Of a stretch of DNA of 64,000 bases, positions 25,486-34,000 are shown piece after piece. The stretch's first letter is position 1, and the number at the start of each line of letters is the position of its first letter. Position numbers and translations under genes: made by a program. This DNA is from Anabaena lutea FACHB-196 (GTDB lineage: Bacteria > Cyanobacteriota > Cyanobacteriia > Cyanobacteriales > Nostocaceae), in the NCBI RefSeq assembly GCF_014698305.1, contig NZ_JACJST010000010.1, forward strand, positions 1 to 64,000, written 5' to 3'. The notes beneath the pieces were generated by a model. It was not told where the DNA came from. It saw only the letters and a list, made by a program, of their open reading frames with translations, and searched no databases.

Positions 25486-26562
25486 ATGCTACAAGCAGTC
25501 ATTCCCAACTCAAACGAAACCTTCCTCCAAAACGCTGTTGTTGAAAGATACAACTTCTCCAAATTAAACAAAACACGCATCCGTTTTAAGATTCAATTAA
25601 AGAAAACAACTAAAAGCAATGCTCCGAAATGGGCAGATGTTCTTAAAACGTCTCAAAATGAGCAAGAATCAGACTTAGTAAAAGTTACAACTTCAGAAGT
25701 TGGTTTAAAGGGCATCAAAGTTTTCAAAGCTTTAGATGAAGCCGCAAACAAATTAAGACAAGAAGTTGCTTCAGTCCAAGAATGGATGAATTATGACAAT
25801 GGTGATTGGATTTGTTCCATAGATTTAGCACCCATAGTCTGGAGTCAATTAATCGAAATTCGAGATAATATTGCCCCTACTTTACGCACCCAATTGAGAG
25901 AAGAATATGATGAGGGTTACACAGATTATCAAGAACGGATTGATAAATTTCTCTCACTGAATGCTTGGCAGTTATCTGTAGAACAACAACAAGAAGTTAA
26001 GCAAAACTTAGTAAAAGCTTTTCCCTGTTTAGAGGAACTAGAAGACTATTTACAAGTAATAATTGGTCGTCCTGTGATTATTCCTGCTATTAGCGAGCAA
26101 TTGTCAGAACAACAAGCTGAATGTTTGCAGCAAATAACTCGGTTTATCGAGCAGTATGACACAAATTTAGAACAAACACTCAGAGAATCTGCGATCGCAG
26201 GTGGTGAACAACTAGCAGCACAATTACTCGAAGATTTGAGCAACTGGGAACCAGGACGCAAGCCGGTTAACTTCAAGAAAAAGATGGAACGTCATTTTAA
26301 GAAAGTGCAAATGCTTTTGGGTAACGCCAGTTTTGAAGCAGGTAGCAGTCTGGAACAAATGATGACTCATCTAGAAGACATTCTCGAAAACGCTTCTGTA
26401 GATGCCAAAAGGCTTGATTCACAGGGGCGTTCTCAATTAGAGGGAAAAATGGATGAAATTTACGCCAAGCTGCTGGATGAACAACGTCATCTTCAAAGAT
26501 TAGCAAGTGATGAAGGTATGGGGTTAAGCAAAGCTACAGCCATGTCTCTCAAACTTCGGTAG
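25486..26562 (+). CDS. Hypothetical protein (358 aa), partner of Ycf46-type module
   Basis: The protein is soluble, acidic and largely helical, with coiled-coil-like stretches (EEYDEGYTDYQERIDKFLSL and a C-terminal DEIYAKLLDEQRHLQRL). It has no obvious catalytic motif. A central basic patch (NFKKKMERHFKKVQML) could contact nucleic acid. It precedes the Ycf35-like, DUF2997 and AAA genes in the same direction by 174 bases. The arrangement recalls plasmid and phage operons in which a helical adaptor accompanies an AAA+ ATPase, but I cannot name its family. Confidence 0.6.
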   Translation: MLQAVIPNSNETFLQNAVVERYNFSKLNKTRIRFKIQLKKTTKSNAPKWADVLKTSQNEQESDLVKVTTSEVGLKGIKVFKALDEAANKLRQEVASVQEWMNYDNGDWICSIDLAPIVWSQLIEIRDNIAPTLRTQLREEYDEGYTDYQERIDKFLSLNAWQLSVEQQQEVKQNLVKAFPCLEELEDYLQVIIGRPVIIPAISEQLSEQQAECLQQITRFIEQYDTNLEQTLRESAIAGGEQLAAQLLEDLSNWEPGRKPVNFKKKMERHFKKVQMLLGNASFEAGSSLEQMMTHLEDILENASVDAKRLDSQGRSQLEGKMDEIYAKLLDEQRHLQRLASDEGMGLSKATAMSLKLR

Positions 26563-26736
26563 AAAAACCTGTCTGTATCATCTTTGAACAAACGCGAGGT
26601 GTGAGGTGTAGATGGAAACAATACACCTCCCCTTTTTGCTACGCAATCAAGAGGGGACGTGAGAGGAATTTTAGCTCTTTTGTTCATCACTATAAACCGT
26701 ATTAATTTACCAATTCCCAGTAATCAGAGGTAATAG

Positions 26737-27183
26737 ATGTCACATTTCTCAACTGTCACCACAAAATTAACTAATCGTGAATGTTTAGTTGATGCTCTAC
26801 AAGATTTGCAGCTTACCGTGCAAGTTTATGAGAAACCACAATTGCTCAAAGGTTATTACGACGACTCTGAAGGAAAAAGTGCAGAGATTGTTGTCCCTGG
26901 TTCTACTTTAAATGCCCGCGCAGATATTGGTTTTCTGTGGGATCAAGAAGCGAGGATCTATCAAATCATCCACGATGCCTATGAAACCGTACCCCGACTG
27001 GGAGAAAACTTCTTTTCTCATACTCTCATGCAAGCCTACGGTAAAAACATGGTTCGCGCTAAAGCAGCACAGTTACAAGAACAGCTAGGAGAATGCACCA
27101 TCACAGAAGAAACCAAGGGTCAAGTACATACCTTACGTCTTGCATTCTCAGCACATCAACAAACACAGCAAGTACGGAGATAG
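26737..27183 (+). CDS. Ycf35-like (DUF1257) protein
   Basis: The N-terminus MSHFSTVTTKLTNRECLVDA and the following VQVYEKPQLLKGYY and ADIGFLWDQEARIYQIIHD segments identify the DUF1257/Ycf35 family, conserved in cyanobacteria and red-algal plastids. At 148 residues it is of normal length. The biochemical role is unknown. It is followed after 3 bases by a DUF2997 protein and then by a Ycf46-type ATPase, a gene set seen in cyanobacteria, so the three probably act together. Confidence 0.85.
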   Translation: MSHFSTVTTKLTNRECLVDALQDLQLTVQVYEKPQLLKGYYDDSEGKSAEIVVPGSTLNARADIGFLWDQEARIYQIIHDAYETVPRLGENFFSHTLMQAYGKNMVRAKAAQLQEQLGECTITEETKGQVHTLRLAFSAHQQTQQVRR

Positions 27184-27186
27184 TTT

Positions 27187-27411
27187 ATGGAAAGGGCAAT
27201 ATTAATACATTTTGACACTGCTACAGGTGAAGTAAAAATAGAAGCTGAAGGATTTGAGGGATTGTCCTGTCTAGAAGCAACTCAACCTTTTGAGGAAGCT
27301 TTGGGGATAGTAGAGAGCGATGCCTACGGCGGTGAACTACGCACTTACAAACCCGAATCCCACCAACAGCTTCGTAGCACTAATACCCATCAACACCGAC
27401 TACATCAATAA
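27187..27411 (+). CDS. DUF2997 family small protein (74 aa)
   Basis: The small protein begins MERAILIHFDTATGEVKIEA and continues with a beta-hairpin and helix (CLEATQPFEEALG), as in DUF2997 members encoded next to DUF1257 genes. It ends in a His/Gln-rich polar tail. The 3-base gap after the Ycf35-like gene implies translation from one message. Function unknown. Confidence 0.8.
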   Translation: MERAILIHFDTATGEVKIEAEGFEGLSCLEATQPFEEALGIVESDAYGGELRTYKPESHQQLRSTNTHQHRLHQ

Positions 27412-27557
27412 ATTTTCACCGGGGAATAAACAAAATTCCCCCATCTTTACTATGAGCCGAACTACCTGAAGATTATCCCATGCTCCGTATTTACCCCTCA
27501 AAAGGAGCGCGACAACCAGTATTTATCAAAGGAAATACCTGAGCAAAATTAACAACA

Positions 27558-29174
27558 ATGAAACTATCAAACTTAATTACCACCATTGACTCTCAAATAC
27601 CCATTGTGGCTTTAGAGGTTCTATCTCCTGAAGAAGCCACTATCATTCAATGGTTAACTACCGAAGTCATGAACAAACTCAACAGTCCTGTGTATTTCTG
27701 GAATTTGGGAGTATCCAGCTTGGAGCAATGTCTAATTGCCGACGACGGTGGACTGGTATTCAAATCAGTCGATACTTATAAAAAGCCTCCCCATACTGAC
27801 CCTTTAATATATGTATTCGAGTACATCAGCAATTTTGAAGGGAATGGGGTTTTCATCCTGGGAGATGTTCACCCTTTCCTGGGCAAAAACTCCCTGCAAT
27901 TAAGCTGGGAAGTTCTTACCAGAGTCAAGAACTTGTATCATCGTCTCAAACCAACTGAAAAGCGCATTGTACTTCTGGGTCAAAATATTCAACTGCATGA
28001 ATCTTTATTGAGGCTCATTCCTTGCTGTGAAGTTCCTTTACCTAGCATTGAACAAATTCAAGACCACTTAGAATCATATTTGCTCTATTTGCAAGAATCT
28101 GCCAGTGAACAAGAGGTAAATTTTACAGTTTCTCTGACCACTGAAGATAAAGAAACCTTGGCAAGAGCAGCATTAGGACTAACTTTAGAAGAAATTAGCG
28201 ACTTTCTGCGGTTGACTGTAAAAGAACGCCTAACTTCTCAAGGGATTGTTATTGATGCAACAGTCATTTCCTTGGTTGTCGAATACAAAACCCGGCTATT
28301 GGCTCAAATGGGTATCGAACTGGGTAAACCCACAACAATACCTTTTGGCGGTCTGGATTTACTGCGGGACTGGCTGCAACGTCGTAGTCGGTTGTTTTCC
28401 CAAGAAGCGCGATCGCTCAATTTACCCCAACCTAAAGGAGTGCTACTAGCGGGACCACCAGGGACAGGTAAATCAATAGTAGCGAAGAATATTGCCACCA
28501 TCCTCAATCTTCCATTGTTGCAATTAGACATTGCCTCAATGCTTGGTAGCCTAGTGGGAGAATCTGAAGGTAATGTCCGCCGCGCACTCAGTACGGCTGA
28601 AGCGATCGCTCCCTGTGTCCTGTGGATTGATGAGGTAGAAAAGGCACTTTCCGCTAATGGCGATACTTCTGGGGTTTCACAAAGAATTTTAGGGAATATC
28701 CTCACTTTCATGTCTGAATGTACAGCAGGGGTGTTTGTGGTAGCAACCTGTAATGATCCGACTGCTTTACCGATTGAGTTCAAGCGGAAAGGACGGTTTG
28801 ATGAGAATTTCTTTGTTGATCTACCTACAGAAATTGAGCGTTGTCAAATTCTCAGGATTCATCTGGGACGCTACGGTATAAAAGTTCCTGAAGAGTATCT
28901 GGAAGCGATCGCTGCTAGTACCAGCAAGTTTAGTGGTGCTGAATTGGAAACTCTAGCCTCAGAAGCTGCACTACTGGCTTTTGATGAAGGAAGACCACAG
29001 CAGGTGACACTAGCTGATTTAGAAAATTGCCAGCGAAATATTACGCCTTTAGCTGTTCAAGATGCTGCTGCTGTTGAGCGGATGCAGTCGTGGTCAAAGG
29101 TGGCACGGCCAGCTTCTAGTCCTGTGCAGGTTTCCAAGAGAAGTCTTCGTACTTCTAAATTCCGTACCAATTAA
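27558..29174 (+). CDS. Ycf46-like AAA+ ATPase
   Basis: The 538-residue protein has an N-terminal domain of about 260 residues of Ycf46 type (PIVALEVLSPEEATIIQWL), then a classical AAA domain. Walker A GPPGTGKS is at about residues 298-305, Walker B VLWIDEVEK at about 353-361, the second region of homology is KRKGRFDENFFVDLP with arginine fingers, and the helical lid contains SGAELETLASEAALLAFDEG. All residues for ATP hydrolysis are present. Members of this group are found in cyanobacteria and plastids and have been linked to stress or CO2-related regulation. It is the last gene of the Ycf35/DUF2997 set. Confidence 0.9.
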   Translation: MKLSNLITTIDSQIPIVALEVLSPEEATIIQWLTTEVMNKLNSPVYFWNLGVSSLEQCLIADDGGLVFKSVDTYKKPPHTDPLIYVFEYISNFEGNGVFILGDVHPFLGKNSLQLSWEVLTRVKNLYHRLKPTEKRIVLLGQNIQLHESLLRLIPCCEVPLPSIEQIQDHLESYLLYLQESASEQEVNFTVSLTTEDKETLARAALGLTLEEISDFLRLTVKERLTSQGIVIDATVISLVVEYKTRLLAQMGIELGKPTTIPFGGLDLLRDWLQRRSRLFSQEARSLNLPQPKGVLLAGPPGTGKSIVAKNIATILNLPLLQLDIASMLGSLVGESEGNVRRALSTAEAIAPCVLWIDEVEKALSANGDTSGVSQRILGNILTFMSECTAGVFVVATCNDPTALPIEFKRKGRFDENFFVDLPTEIERCQILRIHLGRYGIKVPEEYLEAIAASTSKFSGAELETLASEAALLAFDEGRPQQVTLADLENCQRNITPLAVQDAAAVERMQSWSKVARPASSPVQVSKRSLRTSKFRTN

Positions 29175-29324
29175 TATAAACAACAAAAGCTTTCGCGGAG
29201 CATCCTGGAGGGAACTAGCACTGCTGCAAGCAGTTCACTTTTGGTAATGCTTTCCCTCTCGATGCTTCTGGTAGATGAGTAGTCAATCATTGTACTCACT
29301 CACCTATCAATCACATACAAAAAT

Positions 29325-29360
29325 GCTCCTAGTTTACTATTAGGAGCGTTTCTGTTTCTG
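29325..29360 (+). terminator. Hairpin terminator after the AAA gene
   Basis: GCTCCTA (29325-29331) and TAGGAGC (29341-29347) form a perfect 7-bp stem with a 9-base loop, followed by GTTTCTGTTT. It lies 150 bases after the ATPase stop. Confidence 0.65.
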
Positions 29361-29424
29361 AAATGTTTTTGAGTTATTTAATCGAACAAAGATGCAAATA
29401 TCCATTTCACCTGGTAAAAGCTTA

Positions 29425-29595
29425 GAGGATGTTTGAAAAGTTTTGGGCGAATATAATATTGCTCCGATGCCGCAGGCTGTACGCTACTACTAATGAAAAG
29501 GTGGTCTTTTTAACCCGCCTGCGCGGGTTTAGTTTGTATAGCCTGCAACTTCTAGTCGCCAGGGCTGTAATAAATTAGACTTTTCAAACATCCTC
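29425..29595. mobile_element. 171-bp MITE with perfect 17-bp terminal inverted repeats
   Basis: GAGGATGTTTGAAAAGT at 29425-29441 is the exact reverse complement of 29579-29595. The element is flanked by TTA on both sides (29422-29424 and 29596-29598), which fits a 3-bp target duplication of the T-N-A type made by IS5-group elements. The interior codes for nothing but holds an internal hairpin (AACCCGCCTGCGCGGGTT). It has no transposase and would be moved by one supplied elsewhere. It sits between the AAA gene terminator and the HigA-type gene. Confidence 0.85.
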
Positions 29596-29610
29596 TTAGA
29601 TAGTGAAACT

Positions 29611-30039
29611 TTAAGCAACCTCTAAAAAATCTTGCTGTAATGGATTTTCTGGGAAAAATACAGCAGGTGAAACTTTAAAAAACTCCGCAAGTTTTTGGAT
29701 ATGTTCAACAGTTAATTTACGTTTACCATTGAATACATCAGAAACAATTGATTCGGTTTTAAAAATAGGAACTAAATCTTTTTGTTTAAGATTTAATTCT
29801 GCAATCAGAACTTTGAGCAGATATACTCCATAAATATCAGGAACTAAATCTTGTTGTTGCTCGTATTCATGGATTAAAATTCCCAACAGATCCAAATAAT
29901 CTTCTTCTGCCTCGGTTAATTCTCCTTTGTCAAGAAGTTTATCGACCACTACTTGAGTTTTTTCTAAATCTTCTTCAGATTTTATAGTACGAGGAGGAAA
30001 AGACGTAATTAATTCTATGTAGCTAGTGTTTTTTAACAT
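29611..30039 (-). CDS. HigA-type antitoxin/XRE regulator, no toxin adjacent
   Basis: The 142-residue protein has an N-terminal helical region with YLDLLGILIHEYEQ and a C-terminal HTH (LKQKDLVPIFKTESIVSDVF, then KLTVEHIQKLAEFFKV and AVFFP), the layout of long HigA antitoxins. Partner toxins of the HigB type normally lie just upstream; here 30040-30227 holds no intact toxin frame. It is 16 bases from the end of the MITE. It may be an orphan antitoxin or a stand-alone regulator. Confidence 0.75.
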   Translation of the reverse strand: MLKNTSYIELITSFPPRTIKSEEDLEKTQVVVDKLLDKGELTEAEEDYLDLLGILIHEYEQQQDLVPDIYGVYLLKVLIAELNLKQKDLVPIFKTESIVSDVFNGKRKLTVEHIQKLAEFFKVSPAVFFPENPLQQDFLEVA

Positions 30040-30227
30040 TTCATGTTTATGGGATTATTTGGTTAATCAAACTAAGTCTAATAAACATTAATCCTAGTTT
30101 TCAATAATGACGTTTTATTTCAGGTAAGCTATCAAACCATTCATCATTTTTTCAGTTATCTTTTCTATATTCTACATGAGCAAGAAAGTCACGAGCAACC
30201 ACACCATAAAATATCACTAGGCCAATT

Positions 30228-30776
30228 ATGGAAATATATTTAGTATTCGTAGATGCTGCCCAGAATAGCAATAAGTTCTGGAGTGCTAAAGTTGAGCAAG
30301 GAAATTTAACTGTTGAATGGGGTCGAGTAGGATACAAATCTCAACAGAAAGTTCACACTTTTGGTAATTTTCAACAAGCAGTTTCTAAATTTCATAATCT
30401 CGTTGCTGAAAAGAAAATGAAAGGCTACCGAGAAAGCCAGCCTCAAATTGATCATACTTCTGATTCTTCGGAAATTAAAAGAGCTATCCAATTACTAGAA
30501 ATATTACGCCCTTATGTAGCTGAAAGACAATTCGCAAATAGCAATTATTTAGAGACACTAAACCAATATCTCAAAATTGTCCCTACACCTTTGGGCATGA
30601 AAATAATCCCATCCTTAATATACCGTCATGTAGGAGACGTAGACCACCAACTATCACTACTGAACTCTTTATTAAGAAATGAATCTGTTCAAGGTGAAAA
30701 TACATCAGAATTTGGTAACAACAGGAAAGTTATCAGCTTGAAAACTATTAGTAAAAACTTCTGGAGGCATATCTAA
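30228..30776 (+). CDS. WGR-domain protein (182 aa)
   Basis: Residues 1-72 form a WGR domain: IYLVFVDAAQNSNKFWSAKV, VEWGRVGYKSQ and a helix FGNFQQAVSKFHNLVAEKKM ending KGY. WGR domains bind DNA ends or nucleic acid, for example in PARPs and bacterial stand-alone proteins. Residues 85-182 are helical and unfamiliar (EILRPYVAERQF). It ends with a basic KTISKNFWRHI and may be shortened relative to longer WGR proteins. A terminator follows. Adjacent genes suggest no specific pathway. Confidence 0.8.
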   Translation: MEIYLVFVDAAQNSNKFWSAKVEQGNLTVEWGRVGYKSQQKVHTFGNFQQAVSKFHNLVAEKKMKGYRESQPQIDHTSDSSEIKRAIQLLEILRPYVAERQFANSNYLETLNQYLKIVPTPLGMKIIPSLIYRHVGDVDHQLSLLNSLLRNESVQGENTSEFGNNRKVISLKTISKNFWRHI

Positions 30777-30873
30777 TACTGCTTCATTTTTACATTATCA
30801 GGCTTTTAAACCTTGTCAACGTGAAAATTTTCAACAAGAAATATTCACACAATATTTAAAATTGATAATTAAA

Positions 30874-30910
30874 ATAGCTTACATTTATGAGTAAGCTATA
30901 TTTTTTTTCT
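30874..30910 (+). terminator. Rho-independent terminator
   Basis: ATAGCTTAC (30874-30882) and GTAAGCTAT (30891-30899) form a perfect 9-bp stem with an 8-base loop and are followed by a run of T. It separates the WGR gene from the methyltransferase-helicase gene. Confidence 0.82.
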
Positions 30911-31006
30911 TTTTACCATAAAACAATTAAATTGGAAAAATTAACTATTTAAATCGTAAATTTGCGCTATGCGCCCATTACCAAAACTATTTTTTGGTAA
31001 TGGAAT

Positions 31007-34000
31007 ATGTTTACAATCAATTCAACAATAGAATCAGAATTAAAAGCCACACCCCAGCAACGATGGGAAAACAACAAACAGGCAATTATTACCCTGCAAA
31101 ATCTCAACACTACTCCCACCCAAGAACAACTACAAACATTAGCAAAATTCAATGGATGGGGTTGTTTACCTGAAATATTTAGCTTAAATCCACAAAGCAA
31201 ATGGGTTGCTAAAGCCCAAAAAGAATTGCTAACTTTACTGGAACAAACTGAATTTAATAACGCTGCCAGTAGCATATTAAATGCCCATTATACAGAACCC
31301 AAAATCATCCGTAGTATTTGGGAAATGCTATCACGCATAGGATTTACAGGAGGCAGAATCTTAGAACCAGCTTGCGGTACTGGTTTATTCTTTGGATTAA
31401 TGCCAGAGGATATACGCTACAACTCAAAACTATTTGGAATTGAATTAGATAAAACACCCGCTACCATAGCCAAACATTTATATCCCGAAGCTCAAATCTA
31501 TAATCAGGGATTTGAAAAAGTCAGCTTCCCCGAAGGATATTTTGATTTGGTATGTGGGAATTTTCCCTTTGGTGACTATGGAGTAAATGACTCAAAATAT
31601 AACTTTCTCGGAGTCAATATCCATAACTATTTTCTAGCCAAATCTGCCGACTTAGTGAGAGAAGAAGGATTAATTGCAGTCATTACTTCTACTTATACTT
31701 TAGATGCTCCCAGTTCTCAAAAGTTCCGGGCTTGGTTAGGACAAAAACTAGAACTGGTGACAGCCGTAAGACTTCCTAGTGGAGTATTTAACACCATAGC
31801 TAGAACTCAAGTTAGCCCCATTCTGCTAATCTTTCAAAAAGTAAAAAATCCTCGTCATGCTAATACATCAAAATGGATAAATACTCAAGAAGTACAAATT
31901 AATCCTCAAGATTGGGGTAATGAAGGTGACAAAACTAAAGCTCATCTCAACGAATATTTTCTAAGTGAATTTCAAGGCAGAAGTTTTAATAAATATTATC
32001 AAAACCAACTACAAAAATCTCCCCAATACACACATTTACAACAGAGAATTTATCCTCATGTACATCACTTACTAGGTACACCAAGCATTAATAAACTGTA
32101 CGGTGAAGGTTTTGCTCTATTAGATGACGGCAGAGATTTATCTGAAGCATTGTGCAAAATACCTCTAAATGTTAACTACTCTCCTAGAAAAGAAACTGAA
32201 GAACTTCTCTTAGTTCCACCTGAACTGCAACACATTAAAGAAATGGCTTTTTGTATTCATGAAAACCAAATTTATCAAAGAGCGAAAAGCCATTTAGTTT
32301 TAGTAGAAACAGTAGAGAGAAATCGAATTGAAGATTTTTGGCAACTACGTAGCTGTTTAATAAAAGTCATCAATGCCCAACAAACAGTAAATGATGAAGA
32401 ATTAACACAACTCCAACAAGAACTTAAAAACAGCTATAATTCATTCATTCGCAAATGGGGCAGAATCAATAGCAAGTACAACCTAATACACCTGGGAAAA
32501 GACCCCAACTATTATTTAGTCAGAACTCTAGAAAAGAGCAATTACAAATTAGCTGATATTTTCTCTAAACGAGTCTGTCGTTCATATTCTGCTCCCACAA
32601 AAGTTAATTCAGCCCAAGATGCTTTAACACATTCGCTGAATATAAAAGGTTGCTTAGATTTGGATTATATCTCAGAAATTAGCAACCTGAGTCAAGAGGA
32701 AATCATTCAAGAACTCGATGCTGATAATCTCATCTTTTATAATCCAATTAACCAGAAATGGGAACTCGCGGCTCAATATTTATCTGGTAACGTTTACAGA
32801 AAACTGCAAGAAGCGATTGCTGCTAATTTAGCAAAAAACATAGAAGCACTCAAAGCAGTTCAACCGTTACCAATGCTTCCAGATGCTACAGAAGATATCA
32901 AACTTGCTTGTCTAGAAACATCAAATATTGATTGGAATTCTCTCACAGATTCCCAAAAAGATAAAATCTTGAACAAGAAGATTCACATAATGTTGGGTAC
33001 AAACTGGATTAAACCAGAAATTTACCAGCAGTTTGCGAAAGAGATATTGAAAATAAAAGTAACGATATCTCACATTACTTCATCTAGTACATCTTTTTGG
33101 ACAATAGGAGGGAATTCTGACGACCTTACAGAATACGGTACGAGTTATATAGATAGTGCCAAACTTTTGGAAAAAGGATTAAATCGTCAAGACCCCAGAA
33201 TCATTATCTACGAAAGCAAGGATACCATTAATACTTTAGCATCTAATGAAGCAACAGAAGAAGCCAGAGCTAAATTAGAAGTCATCAAATCTGCTTTTAG
33301 AAATTGGATTTGGGAGAATCAACAAAGATGTGTGGAACTGTATACATATTACAACACACAAATTAATGTTTTCTCTGCTCGAAAATATAATGGTAATTAC
33401 CTCCAGCTTCCAGGGAGTAATCCTCATGTGCAATTGAACTATTGGCAATTAGATGGTGTTTCTAGAATCCTTGAAGAAAATGCCACCTTCCTAGCCCATG
33501 ATGTGGGACTTGGTAAAACATATACCATGATTGCATCTATCATGGAATGTCGGAGATTGGGATTAGCTAACAAGCCAATGTTAGTTGTGTTGAATGGCAC
33601 TGAAAAGCAAATTGAAGAGAGTTTTAGATATCTCTATCCAATGGCAAACTTATTAGTTCCTGAAAAGCTAGATGCCGAAGGAAGAAAAATCTTCACTGCT
33701 GCCATTCAAACAGGGGATTTTGATTGCACTATCATTAGTCATTCCCAATTCTTTAGTTTAGCATTATCGGAGGATTATCAATTAGCGTTCCACAATCAAG
33801 AAAAAGAAATTCTCCAAGCTTTCTTGAGAAACGAGTCAAATGACAGAATCACCACTAAACAATTGAAAAAGGCGTTAAAAAGCCTAGAAAGTAAAATCAA
33901 CAAGGTAACAGCATCAACAAGAAAAGACAATCACATCGACTTTGATAATTTGACAGATATGTTGGTGATAGATGAGGTTCATGAATTTAAGAATCTCTCG

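Noticed and set aside
30152-30337. Minus-strand frame upstream of the HigA-type gene, ending in FLAHVEYRKDN, possible HigB toxin.
   Set aside because: It overlaps the start of the WGR gene on the opposite strand and lacks the HigB core, so it is more likely a chance frame.
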